64,000 bases of DNA, taken from NCBI RefSeq assembly GCF_025118155.1, contig NW_026251392.1, positions 868,001-932,000 on the forward strand, given 5' to 3'. The notes beneath the pieces are model-generated. The model made no database searches. It was not told the origin of the DNA and worked only from the letters and a program-made list of their open reading frames with translations. This DNA is from Cokeromyces recurvatus (lineage: Eukaryota; Mucoromycota; Mucoromycetes; Mucorales; Mucoraceae). Positions 35,366-46,714 of the stretch are shown here, in pieces (the stretch's first letter is position 1; every line of letters begins with the position of its first letter). The position numbers and the translations under genes were made by a program.

Positions 35366-36709
35366 ATGGAAGAAAAACTTTACAGTTCAAATGAAAATGA
35401 CTCTTCTACAACATTAAATGATGAAGACAATTATTATAATGATGATACTGATGGGTTATCGACCTTAGATGATGACTGGGACACATCAGCTACAGGAGAT
35501 GATACGATTGACGTACTATCGTTAGCATTAGAACAGGTTACTGTACAAATTCATGAAATTAAGAATGAAATTCAAACTAAATTATCTTCTGAATGGACTT
35601 CAATAACCAAGAATCGGCTACAGAAACAGAAGTTACATCTTGAAGCACAAAGGGCCGTTATTCAAGAGCGACTTCTTCGACAATATACTCAAATCAATAA
35701 TCGTATACATCGAGATGCCAAGACAATGAGATTACGAGACAAGGTTTCATTTGTACTTGGCGTAGGTAACACATGGATTACACCTGTCATTGCTGCACGA
35801 ATCCCCATCTATATTCCAATCTATTATACCGTTCAATCCTTTTATCTTATCACGATTCGATACTTTATTTATAGATCTAAACGATGGCATTATTTCTTTT
35901 TTGACCTGTGTTATTATGTTAATCTCTTAACATTGTTATTTTTATGGGCTTTCCCTTCTTCTACTTTGCTTTATACTGCTGCCTTCACACTAACGAATGG
36001 ACCTGTGATATGGGCTATTATTACTTGGCGCAATTCATTAGTCTTTCATTCACTAGATAAAGTCACCTCTGTCTTTATCCATATCTTCCCTGCTTTAGTG
36101 ACCTATACGTTACGTTGGCTACCTGTGCTGCATCGTGATCCCGAGATAGCACTTGCTTATCGGAATCTTCATTTTCCTGGTGCCTCTCAGATGCCATCCA
36201 CGATGGGATGGTGGTACACGTTAATCGTTTCCACATTATTTTATTTAGCGTGGCAGATCTTTTACATTGCCGTTGTGGTTATTGCACGAGGAGATAAAGT
36301 CGAAAAGGGATCCTACACTACCTCCTACTCGACCTTATTAAATGACAGTAGTGACAGCAACAAAAAAAAAGGGAAGAAACCATTTATTTTGAGATTAGCT
36401 TGCATGTTTGGTGAAAGATACAAGTTACCTATGCTTATCTTTTGGCAGTTTTGGTATACTCTAGGAACATGTGCGCTTACTTATTTCTATTACAAGTCAT
36501 TTTGGCTTCATTCATTTTGTTTGGTTACCATGTTTGGTGTAAGCGTTTGGAATGGAGCGAGTTACTATATAGATGTATTCTCGAAGCGTTATTTGACTGA
36601 AGTAGAGAATCAATTAGCTGCATTCAAAGAGAAAAACCTGCAACCATTAAATCAAGTTAATATGTCTGTTGGGCAACAAATGAATAATACAATGAAAAAA
36701 ATTCAATAG
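35366..36709 (+). CDS. GPC1: Glycerophosphocholine acyltransferase (GPC1 family)
   Basis: An intronless 447-residue membrane protein of the DUF2838/Gpc1 family. Gpc1 transfers an acyl group from acyl-CoA to glycerophosphocholine, making lysophosphatidylcholine in phosphatidylcholine remodelling. An acidic N-terminus and a coiled-coil region (about residues 45-110) precede around eight membrane segments. Family landmarks are RDKVSFVLGVGN, HYFFFDLCYYVNLLTL, WRNSLVFHSLDKVTSVFIHI and the C-terminal VSVWNGASYYIDVFSKRY. A charged soluble loop sits near residues 310-350. The start is the ATG at 35366 after a CA-rich leader. Length and motif order agree with yeast Ygr149w. The active-site residue is not established, so catalysis is transferred from the family. 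Confidence 0.87.
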   Translation: MEEKLYSSNENDSSTTLNDEDNYYNDDTDGLSTLDDDWDTSATGDDTIDVLSLALEQVTVQIHEIKNEIQTKLSSEWTSITKNRLQKQKLHLEAQRAVIQERLLRQYTQINNRIHRDAKTMRLRDKVSFVLGVGNTWITPVIAARIPIYIPIYYTVQSFYLITIRYFIYRSKRWHYFFFDLCYYVNLLTLLFLWAFPSSTLLYTAAFTLTNGPVIWAIITWRNSLVFHSLDKVTSVFIHIFPALVTYTLRWLPVLHRDPEIALAYRNLHFPGASQMPSTMGWWYTLIVSTLFYLAWQIFYIAVVVIARGDKVEKGSYTTSYSTLLNDSSDSNKKKGKKPFILRLACMFGERYKLPMLIFWQFWYTLGTCALTYFYYKSFWLHSFCLVTMFGVSVWNGASYYIDVFSKRYLTEVENQLAAFKEKNLQPLNQVNMSVGQQMNNTMKKIQ

Positions 36710-36913
36710 AGAAGAAAAGATAGATATACATTTATAAGTATTCAACCTACCATCGTCATGTGCTTTTGTTTTGTTTTGTTTTGTTTTTTTAAAAAGAAAA
36801 AAAAATACATGAATAATAGAATAATATCAACCTCTTTTGTACAGAAGAATGTCTTTTTTTTTTATTACTACTAGTATATGAATAGAATTGGAGAGAGAAT
36901 ATGAATAGCATAT

Positions 36914-37325
36914 TTACATGCCCTTAATATATTGGGGATTCTCCTTGAATTCATTTTGAATAATGCAAATAATAGTCTCGAGAGCTTCTAGCCAATGCTT
37001 CATTTGATCAAGTGTAGCATCCGAAACAACACCAATCTTTTCATAAAAAGTTTTACGATAAGGACAAGCTTTCATAGCAAGCTATATAAACATGTATATT
37101 CAATATCACTATGATGACGATTATTATATCTATTCAAACTTACAGCAAATACAGGACGAATAAGCATGTTATGATATTTCTTTAATGTTTGTTCATAAGC
37201 TTTAGTAAACGAAACATTTAATTCTTCTTCTGGATTAGCAATGCTACGACGTAAAGCCTGTGCTGTAAAATCAAGTCCTCTATTTCGATTTATTTTTTAA
37301 TATCAAATCGGAATAATTTCCCTTA

Positions 37326-37385
<60 letters not shown>

Positions 37386-37828
37386 TTTTCCCTTACCTGG
37401 TCAACCAAAGAAGGCCTTCAGTAGCTACTCTCTTCTTTTCAGGGGCTTCAGTAGCCATCAATTTTTGAAGGGTTTCATTGATTGAAGGATTTGATATATA
37501 GCGATCTGTGATTTTCTAATAAATTATAAGCATAGGTACTATAGACTACACTCGAGCCAATTATTTTTAATTTACCTTAATATTACCATTCATATCACTT
37601 TGAACAACAGAGAATGCAGAAGATCCAAGTAAATCTAGTCATCATTGTGTATGATGAGCAAAATAAATAAATAAATAAATAAAAACCCCCCCTTCCCAAT
37701 AAATAAATATAGAATGTACCAAAAAGTTTAACAAGGCCTTTAGTAGCTTCAAGAAATTGAACAGTATCAATACCATTACGAGTATTGACTTCTGTATAAG
37801 AAAAAGGAAGAGTATCGAAAAAAGACAT
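36914..37828 (-). CDS. Glycolipid transfer protein (GLTP fold)
   Basis: Five exons encode a soluble GLTP-fold protein that moves glycosphingolipids between membranes. The ligand residues of the family are visible after splicing: the Asp/Asn pair in SDMNGNIKK, the stacking Trp in EGLLWLTRGLDF and the His in TLKKYHNMLI. The start gives FDTLPFSYTEV and FLEATKGLVKLFDLLGSSAF. The end has YRKTFYEKIG and a C-terminal helix (LEALETIICIIQNEF). Total length is about 200 residues, as in human GLTP and the fungal HET-C2 protein. Two pyrimidine-rich introns hold CT repeats near 37331-37366. The HET-C2 relation may link it to sphingolipid homeostasis; heterokaryon incompatibility should not be assumed. Confidence 0.87.
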
Positions 37829-37971
37829 TATTTTATTTTTTTTAAAAGAAAAAAAAAACGAACAACTAACTACCCTTTTACTCTATTTATAAAAAGATAA
37901 TTTGAAGTCCAGTAGTTATCTATTTGACGAGGAGGTAACACAACTTTTAATGAGTTATTATTAGGACATTT

Positions 37972-39031
37972 TTATTTTCTTTTAAGAAAACGCTTTCTTT
38001 TTTCTTTCTTAATTTTCAATGCTTTATTACTGCAAGCCTTTTCCTTTTTGTTATATTTTGTCTCCATACAATCAAAGTCATCTCTAGCTTCATTAACAGT
38101 TCCCTCATTTCTAGCTTCATTATTAGCAGTTCCTTCATCTTTATCTTCATTAACAGTTCCTTCATCACCTCCATAATCTTTGTTTTCTTCAATGAACTCT
38201 GGCAGATCGACTACTTTTGTTTCTTTATTGTCATCATCAGTGTTATCTTTATAATATGCAATAATATGACTATATGAGACTTTGTAAATCTCAAGACAGT
38301 TTTGTTTAATCTTTTCTTTTCTATCTTCATCTGCCATTCGTTCATTTACTTTTTCTGCATAATTAAGTAATAAATAAGCTGATAATAGAGTTGATAATGT
38401 AAACAATAATGGCAAATGATTTTCCCTTAATTCCCTTTCTATTCTATCTAACATTGAATGTGAAGGTTTACTTTGTTGCTCTTTAGCATTCTCAAAAAGC
38501 AAGTCCATAAATGCTTCCCCTTCTTCATTCATAAAGGCCAAATAGTGATCCTCTCTTGCTGAATTAATATAATATAAAAGATGATTTCTAAATCATGTTA
38601 TAAGCAAGATTTATTTTATTTTATTTTATTTTTGATAAATAGTTACCTTCCAAATACTTGAAGCATCTTTACTGCCTTTTTACAGTAAAGATCAAGCTCA
38701 TTAAGAATAAGTACTGAATCATGTTCAAATTTAGCTATCCATTTTTTCACTTTATCTATGTATCTCTTTAGTCGTCTCTTTTGCAATACCATTAAATGAT
38801 TTTTAATATAATATCGTTTTGATCGAAGTGCTTGTCCTCCCTTTGAAGGTCTTCCACGACCTTTTGGTGGCTTCTTGTATAGCATCATTGAATTGAAATC
38901 CTTTGAAACTAATAAGATGATCATGTTAATATATATATATATATATATATATCTATTTACAATATCAGGTTTAATACTATATTACCTGCATTCTTTCGGT
39001 CCCTCCTAAGTCCAATTACTGATGTGATCAT
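37972..39031 (-). CDS. Uncharacterised basic protein with AT-hook-like motif and membrane segment
   Basis: Three exons fit exactly in phase: 38986-39031, 38647-38908 and 37972-38587. I do not recognise the family. The N-terminal third is very basic and contains PPKGRGRPSKGGQ, an AT-hook-like GRP core. A helical region (WIAKFEHDSVLILNELDLYCKKAVKML) follows. The centre has a hydrophobic stretch (LPLLFTLSTLLSAYLLLNYA) that could be a single membrane span or a buried helix. The C-terminal half carries an imperfect acidic repeat (EGTVNEDKD, EGTANNEARN, EGTVNEARD), then a strongly basic tail ending KRKRFLKRK. The mixture of nuclear-type and hydrophobic signals leaves location unclear. Clean splicing phases argue that the gene is real. 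Confidence 0.6.
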
Positions 39032-39662
39032 ATCGATGGAATTTTGTAATTTATATATCAAGTTTTTAATATATTACGAAAACATAAATAAATAAATAAA
39101 TATTTTTTTTTTTAAGGCACAACAACAATAGAATAAAGTCCTCTGCATTTCACCGGACTAATTTTTTAAATTTGAATAACAGCACTATACACCTTTTTTT
39201 TTTTTTCTTTGGCAAAATGATGCTGCCAATAATAATACTATTGCCCAGCCATCTTTTGAAGGGTTTGCATGCTACTCCCTTCAATGTTTTCATGACTGCC
39301 TTGCGGGTCGTCTTATTTAATGAACACTTGTATATGTGACACTATTTTATTGTTAGATGCGACACTACAATTTATTAACATGGCAGTGATATAATCTATA
39401 AAAACATGGGTTGATACAACACATTAACATTGTTTAAACTACTTTATGTAAATGAACTACATGTATCAAAATTAAAGATTAGTTGTTTTATTTACATTCG
39501 AGAGAAAGGCATGTATGTAAGTTAGTTAGTTCAAGTAGAATAAATTTTTGTTTATAATGATTTTCAACTACTCATAAACAAGACATTCAAGTAAAATAGA
39601 ATGAATACATTTATATATTTACTATTAGTATCAAGATAAGAAATACATATGAAACGGGAGAG
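39032..39662. other. Intergenic region, no feature seen
   Basis: It contains the upstream region of the AT-hook-like gene and the 3' end of the type I membrane protein gene. Only short A/T runs are present. Confidence 0.6.
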
Positions 39663-40602
39663 CTAATTTTCTTGATATGGAGGAGGCTCTTCTGTGATTA
39701 TCTCTTCTTCTTCTTCTCGATTATCTAATTGATAATAATCTTCACTTCCTCCTCCACGTTTTAATTTACTATAAACCCAATTCATTCCAGGTACTTGTTT
39801 CCACCATCTTTGATCATGATGCTCATTCCACACTTGTTCATTGGCTACAAATGGTATATTATTTTCTTGTTGCGTGAAAGCTGAATTTTGCCATTTTTCT
39901 ATTATCACTTTAATTTGACCCACTAATTTCTTTAGTTGAGCACGGCCTATGAGTAAAACGATCACCATACCGCCCGTAACTAGAACAGCTATGACAGCAG
40001 CTTGCCATTGATCGCCCATTGTCCATCGAGGTGTATTATAATAATATTGAGGGATATCTTGTCGAATAGAGCAAGTATGATTCGTGCAATGACCTGGAAT
40101 GCCATCAATGCCAAAATAACATTGCATGTTATACTGACAAAAGCTCCCTAGGGGTAATTTCGGTTGACAGGTTCTTGTCTTTTTATCGCAATAAGACATG
40201 CTACTACAATTTCCAATAAGTTCTAAATCTTGGACATCAATCACTTGAGGTCCTCGATAGTCAACATAGTTTATCAATTCATCAGTAATGGGTATAGTAT
40301 GACAAGGCAAGCCAGTATCATTTTTTATACTGTGAGGTGTATATATGAATGTATATATAGGATCTATACTCATTTCAAATCCGCCTTTATCTACAAAAGA
40401 AAAAAAAAATAAGAATTTCTCCAGGTTTTTTTTTTTTCTTAATAATAAAAGATAATTTACTTCGGTTCTTGCAAACAAGACCAATATCAGTTGCGTAACA
40501 TCCATGTACAGGATAGAATTGACAATTTGCAGGATCAATACAGTGTTGTTCATAGGCTATAACTTCATATATTAGAACTACTAGCACCCAAAAGAGGTAC
40601 AT
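39663..40602 (-). CDS. Type I membrane protein with Cys-rich ectodomain and cytosolic PPPY motif
   Basis: Two exons (40461-40602 and 39663-40390). The start at 40600-40602 gives a signal peptide (MYLFWVLVVLIYEVIAYEQ). The roughly 150-residue ectodomain has about twelve Cys in pairs (YEQHCIDPANCQF, GCYATDIGLVC, GNCSSMSYCDKKTRTC, GSFCQYNMQCYF, GHCTNHTC) resembling small disulfide modules. One membrane segment follows (WQAAVIAVLVTGGMVIVLLI). The cytosolic tail is hydrophilic and ends EEPPPYQEN, a PPxY motif that typically recruits the WW domains of Nedd4/Rsp5-type ubiquitin ligases. The layout resembles Rsp5 adaptors or sensors in fungi, which is inference. I do not recognise the ectodomain family. 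Confidence 0.72.
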
Positions 40603-42290
40603 GAGCAATGAATTATGAAGGGAAAAAAAAAAAAAAAGAAATAAATAAATAAATAAAGAATCTTAATTTTAGATTACAACAACCTAAAATTAAATGACTT
40701 TTATCTGAGGTTAAAGTTTTTTTTTTTTCTTATTTCAGCTAAACTGATTCTTTGCAGCAAATATTCATTCATAGTGAATTGCATTCCGTTTTAATATTAT
40801 TAAAGGAAGGCTTTATTACGTTCGATCAGCTGCTAAATGATGAGTTATTACTAGTAAATATGTGTTAACATGTAGAATCATGCCTATTGAACTTATTCAT
40901 AATAAGTCAGTTTAATATGAATACAATTGTACAAGTAAAGCATATTAGTATATTATGAAATAAAATAGGGTCAATCAATTTACTGACAGTGTTATTAACA
41001 ATTTATTATGTATAAAATGAAGATGCCGTTAGGTGAAATTCTATGTACAAGGTTATATTGTTTATCTTAATCTACTAAGGACAAGTAGGGCATTTTTTTG
41101 TTTTTAAGAGATTAACTTGTATTACAAGTATGATATATACATTTATACACAATATGTTTAGTAGCATTAGATAAAAGATGGGTACATGAGATAGAATAAA
41201 AACAAATCCTAAGCATATCTTCAACAGTATTGTTGTTCTTCGTATTTTGTGCTTAGCTGTTATCTGCCAGATTCTTCTTCAAAGCTTAATGCTACAGGAG
41301 CATAAATAGTCATCTATGCTAATATAAATAAACTTTGAGCACAGTATTTGTATCTACATGGTTCATTTTTTCTTGACAGTATATAAACTCGTGATTTAAC
41401 CAAATAAAATACTTTATTACAATAATAGTCTGTACATGTCTTGAAAACCTATAACTTCTTGTAGACTGTAGCTCCATAATAAAGAAGGTAAATTGCAATA
41501 TTTATCTTATAATGATGAATATTCACAAAAAGGAATAAAATAAAATAAAAACTTGTCAAGTAAAACAACAAGTTCTTCTTCCTATTAGCAAGGGAATACT
41601 ATCTTTTCTAACATTAATAATAAAAATAGACCAGTATTCCACGAGCGGAGCTTGTCAAAAGTGCAAATCTCGTGATTTATAAAACTGCAAAAAAGTCCAT
41701 GATGCTTTGCTCAAGTAAAACTCTTGCTGCAATATGGTAGTAGATATACCGACGACAATTAAAGAAATTCACATTTTTTTTTTATATATATATATTGTAT
41801 TGATCAATATTAAAAAAAAAAAATCAAGTGAAACATTAAAAGAATGATCAACAAGCAAAAAACATTAGTAAAAGAAACATTAAAAAAAAAAATAGTTTGA
41901 ATCTGATAAATGGTTTCATTCATTACTACTCAGTTTACAATTTATACGGTATTCACTAATCATTGGCTATATAGTTCGCACTTTCTTAAAAAAATACCTT
42001 TAATAGTGTGTATGCTATAAATATTAGCATTCTCTAAGAAGCGTCGTAACATAATTCCCTATTTTATCACTGATATTAACTTTTGAGTATATTTATTATT
42101 GAAAAATATAAAAATGTATTTCATTATTAATGTACAAAGAAAAAAAAAAGATAAACGAACATTAAATATTAATCTTTTATATGTAAAGAGCTATATACTA
42201 TTGCATTATTTAAGAGAATTATTGAATTTATAATTATCTAATACAAAAAAAAAAAAAAAAAAGAAAAAAAAATTAGATTCCTGGAGCTTT
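40603..42290. other. 1.7-kb gene-poor interval
   Basis: No intact gene. A short minus-strand segment near 41270-41320 translates as IYAPVALSFEEESGR with a stop, and slightly GC-richer DNA lies at 41640-41760, but surrounding frames are broken. The rest is AT-rich with A runs. Confidence 0.5.
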
Positions 42291-43103
42291 CTATATATTC
42301 TTAAACTTACTCATAATTCCTACAAGAGAAATTTCTTTTTTCTTATGTAATTCCTTACGAGCTTCTATTTCTTCATTATCAAGTTTAATGACTAATACAG
42401 GACAAGGACAATGTTTAGTCAAATAACTAGAAACAGAACCTAATACAGCCCTGTATAATAATGATTAAAATAAGTAATATTATCCATTATTCAATATACA
42501 AACCTTTTAACAGCACCAAGGCCACGAGAACCAGTAAGCAAATAAGCTGGTTTTACTATACGACAAAAATCAGTAATTGATGCTTTTGGATCGCCTTGAA
42601 GAACTTCTGAGGAAACATTTTCAAACTATAATATAAATATATATCTCTAAGTTTATAATACGATACGCAATAATATTTGCTATAGTTTTACTTACACCAG
42701 ACTGTTTTAATGTCTTAATAATTTCCCATAGCATAGCATCTGCTGCGTCGTGTACAATAGTATCGTTATGACTGACTTCATGAATACCTGAAGTTTGTTG
42801 TGAAGATAACATAGAACTAAACATGGTACGATAATCGGACTGACTAACTACATTGATCAGACGAATATCATCTGTTGGATTTATCAAACTAAGATGAATT
42901 GCTTTTGCAATCATAGCGTCACTGTAATTAGAATGATCATAAGCAATGACAATAATGCGACGCTTATGCTGTCCCTTGTTCAGACCTGCTTGATCCATAG
43001 ACACATCTTGCTGAGGCTTTGGAAAGAATCCTTCAGGCAAACGATTTGCGTTTTCATCTAATCGTTGTTCAGCACTAGCACTAGTAGTAGTAGTAGTTTC
43101 CAT
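42291..43103 (-). CDS. Universal stress protein (UspA domain), ATP-binding type
   Basis: Three exons. After a Thr-rich leader, the UspA domain runs from KRRIIVIAYDHSNYSDAMIA through LINVVSQSDY to the C-terminal signature. The signature contains GSRG, then nine residues, then GS (GSRGLGAVKRAVLGS). That exactly fits the G-2x-G-9x-G-[S/T] motif of ATP-binding universal stress proteins. HCPCPVLVIK closes the fold. A tail rich in Lys and Glu follows and ends in SKFKNI. Fungal USPs of this kind are poorly characterised and are often associated with stress survival. Exon joins are canonical. Upstream lies a TA-rich promoter, then the inverted-repeat element beginning about 265 nt beyond the ATG. Confidence 0.85.
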
Positions 43104-43367
43104 TATGTTTATATGTATAAATAAATAAATAGATATATATATATATATATATATAAAAAAAAAAAAAAAAAAAAGAGAAAGATGAACTTCGGCGACTATT
43201 TTTATGCAACTATCCGGATAAAAAATTATCTTGTTTCAAAGTCCCCTGCTATTAAACTTACGATTAAAAACAGAAAAGTATATGATGCTGTTTATAAATA
43301 TTCTCTATATTTGTATCTATATACTATTAATTCGAAAAAATATACATGTATATATATCGTTATTATA

Positions 43368-44491
43368 TTTTTCCCTTGAATTTCACGGCCTTTAATGTAC
43401 AAGTATCGTTTTTTTTTTCGCCTTTCAACTTTGTAGTCATTGGCACATAACGAAGCATGTTTGGCAAGCAGAAGCCGTTATTGCTTATTGCTATCGCAAT
43501 CTACCACGACATAATAAAGCTGACTTTTCACCTCTCATCATGGATAAAACACACCTGATCGTAAGAAAGAAAGAATAGTAGCAAACAAAGGATGAAATAA
43601 ACTGGACAACAACAACAACAAAAGATTCAACAAGAGCCTTTCATGTTAAGATAGCATTCGTGAGTCTATGATTATTGTGTCTTGATATAATTAGTCTAGA
43701 CTAGCATAACGAAAAGTGAATGACCAACAGATCCTCCCCCTCCCCCTCCCCCTCCCTATGTTTGCAAGATAAACTAATAAAAGTAGGTATAAGATAGATG
43801 ACTGTATTTGAAATAGTGCACCCTTGGTGAGCAAAGGCCTGTAAGGCTTTAATAGTACTGTTTTAAGATGTTAGTGTTGTGAAGGAATTGCTAAACCTAA
43901 GCACATAGCGTACTTGAGCTAAGAGGTTAGATATCAGGATTGTGGTCTTTGAAATCTTGGGCCTTTGAGATCCTGGGACTTTTGGGCTCCACTCTGTTTT
44001 CATTCACATAACTTGACTGAACCAGGAATTAGAAACTTTGTGGCCTTTAAGATATTGGGCAACTTTATTGGATGCACAGTTCTTCTTTTTTGTAAAATCT
44101 TACTACCTTAGAGGTAACAAGTATACTTTTTTTTTTTTTTAAAAAAAACAAGTGGGTGATAATAGTTCTTGTTACCTCTTGTATATCTCTTTCATATCTT
44201 CAAGTATCCAAGAATGAATGGTTTCGGTAGAAATAATGTATATCTTTTAAGAAGCTGTATAAATAGATCTCATCTTAAATCATTAATAAAATGTTCGACT
44301 TTTTAGAACTATTGTTCGGTCTCATTAAATTTACTAGTATTTTTATATTTTGATATTTTACTAGGAATATCACAGTCTTCTTATTCTTTTTGCCTTGCTT
44401 CTGTAGCTTAACATTAATTACCTGAGTCTATAAAATGTTAAAAAAAAAAACGATACTTGTACGTCAAAGGCCGTGAAATTCAAGGAAAAAA
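43368..44491. mobile_element. 1.1-kb non-coding element bounded by ~50-bp terminal inverted repeats
   Basis: The left end (43368-43418) carries T5, CCCTTGAATTTCACGGCC, TTTAATGTAC, AAGTATCG and a T run. The right end (44440-44491) is its reverse complement: an A run, CGATACTTGTACGTC, AAAGGCCGTGAAATTCAAGG and an A run. The 35-bp cores differ at only about two positions. Between them there is no open frame worth reporting, so this looks like a non-autonomous DNA transposon or a large MITE. Internal features are a CCCTCC repeat (43734-43757) and a hairpin with arms GAGGTAACAAG and CTTGTTACCTC (44112-44179). I cannot define target-site duplications because the flanks are TA-rich. The superfamily is unknown. 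Close TIR similarity suggests fairly recent activity. Confidence 0.75.
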
Positions 44492-44742
44492 GCCAGTATT
44501 ATTATTATTATTATTTTCTTTTTCTTTTTCTTCTTACCCTATGATGCATATATAATTTATTTACTAGTCAGTTTAGTTTATAAATTTTGCACATATAATA
44601 ATTTTAAATCTTCCTTTTGGTGGTGCTTTTGTTGAGATCTCTGCAATTTTTCGCCCTTTCAAAAATTTAACCTGTCATTCCTCCACCCTTGTCCTTGCCG
44701 GATACATTAATTCTCTCTCCTTTTATCTCTATTACGCCTTTG

Positions 44743-45935
44743 ATGATAAGAAACACAACTAACCTCGGTCTAACCCAAGTTGTAAAGCAATCTATACGAA
44801 TATTATCAAGACGTACATTATCAACAACTAATAATGTCAATCCTCAATTCATCATTTCTCCACAACTTAATCTTGAATATTATGCAAATAACACGGCTAC
44901 TATAGCAGCTAACATGACCTCACGTAACTATGAGACAGATCCAGTATATCGTGTAAAAGAACTCTATGAACAACGATCAGCTCTACAATCCCAATCTGAT
45001 CAATTACGTGCGGATCGAGATGCCATCCAACAAAAGATTCGTCAATCATCTTCTAATTGCGATCGTTACGTTCAAGAAGCTAAAAATCATAAAGAACGAT
45101 TAAAGCAAATAATGAATCAGTTAATAGCAGTGGATGCTGAACTCCTTGAACAAGCGTTACAGATCCCCAATGAAACACATGTGGATGTGCCTCGAGGATC
45201 TGAAGCTAACGCACGTGTGATCAAGACCGTTGGTAAACCTTTGCAAGGGGACGCACTTGAAGATCATGTATCCATCGCACAACGGTTAGATTTGATTGAT
45301 TTTGAACAGGCTTCACTTATTTCGGGATCCAAGTTTTATTATCTCAAAAATGGAGCCGCCTGGCTTGAATGGGCTCTTATCCAATATGCAATGCAAAAGG
45401 CAGCACTACGAGGATTTGAACCCGTCTTGACGCCCGATATTGTTAAAACATCAATTGCTTATGGCTGTGGATTTCAACCACGAAAAAGGGAAGCGTCTCA
45501 GATTTATGATGTATCAACACCATCAAGTAATACGCAAATGTGTTTAGTAGGGACAGCTGAAATCCCTTTAGCAGGCTTAATGGCCAAGAAAATGTTGAAT
45601 GAAGAGGCATTACCGAAACGTATGGTAGGGTTTAGTCATGCTTTCCGAGCTGAGGCAGGACATGGCTCTGCTGAGGAGCGAGGTCTTTATCGTGTTCATC
45701 AGTTTTCTAAAGTGGAGTTATTTACTGTCACTACACCTCAACAAAGTGAAGCAATGTTAGAAGAATTAAGAGAATTACAAGAAGATATGTTTCGTGATTT
45801 AGAGCTTTGTTTCCGTGTTTTGGATATGCCAACTGAGGAATTAGGAGCAAGTGCCTATCGAAAATACGATATAGAAGCTTGGTTACCCGGTAAAAATGGT
45901 TGGGGAGAGGTAAGTTCTAGAGTGTTTTATTTTAA

Positions 45936-45976
<41 letters not shown>

Positions 45977-46280
45977 ATAATGAATATAATGTGGATAGAT
46001 TTCGTCTACTTCAAATTGTACAAATTATCAATCACGTAGATTAGATATTCGCTATTTATCAAAAGATTTTAAAGAACAAGTAGGAACTAAAGATGTACGA
46101 GTCCCTTGGCATATTAAAGAAAAGTGGGTAGATTACTGTCATACTTTAAATGGCACGGCTATGGCAGTGCCTCGTATGATTATCGCTCTTTTAGAAACTC
46201 ATCAACGTCCAGATGGCACAGTTCATATACCTTTACCTCTTCGTAAATGGATTCCTGGTGAACCAAGTGTATTACAATAA
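44743..46280 (+). CDS. Seryl-tRNA synthetase, mitochondrial type
   Basis: Two exons (44743-45909 and 45999-46280). The ATG at 44743 gives a presequence without acidic residues (MIRNTTNLGLTQVVKQSIR, then ILSRRTLSTTNN), so mitochondrial import is expected. An N-terminal coiled-coil arm (about residues 60-130) binds the tRNA long variable arm. The class II core has motif 2 HAFRAEAGHGSAEERGLYRV and motif 3 LNGTAMAVPRMIIALLE, with TAEIPLAG in the serine site. The frame also runs upstream from 44689, but without an ATG there. The intron contains about 36 consecutive A's just after a GTAAGT donor. The enzyme charges mitochondrial tRNA(Ser). No truncation is seen. Confidence 0.92.
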
Positions 46281-46714
46281 TAATGTATATACAATAAATT
46301 GTATTTATTCTATTATTAGATAATGCTACATGTATATAGATTTTATTAGACTCCATCTTTTGTGCACTTTACACTGAATTTGATCACGATGTGAAAGATC
46401 ATGAAATAAATTAAACCTATTATGAAAATTGTCAATATTGCGGTTTAGATGTAATTTATACCTTTAATACATCAAATCATGATCTACTATCTACTTATTA
46501 ATGGCAATATGCACGTTGAGCGTGTTTAATTTTACAAATGATTGCTGCTTTCATTTCATTTCATTTTTATTTTGAAACTGTCATAGATTTAAAAAAAGAA
46601 GTTCTAAAAATGGTAATTCGATTATTATCATTATTTTCAAGCATAATTCAACAACTTTTTTATTTTATTTTTATTTTTATTTTTTTTCCCTTTTTATAAT
46701 CGATTTCGAAGCAA
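46281..46714. other. Spacer between SerRS and APN2
   Basis: AT-rich DNA with a T-rich tract (46660-46697) immediately before the APN2 ATG. No feature otherwise. Confidence 0.6.

Noticed and set aside
41270..41330. Short minus-strand peptide IYAPVALSFEEESGR ending in a stop
   Set aside because: It looks like a gene end, but no in-phase upstream exon with conserved sequence could be found.
43182..43379. Plus-strand 65-codon open frame left of the inverted-repeat element
   Set aside because: Tyr/Ile/Lys-rich composition typical of random AT-rich DNA; it runs into the terminal repeat.
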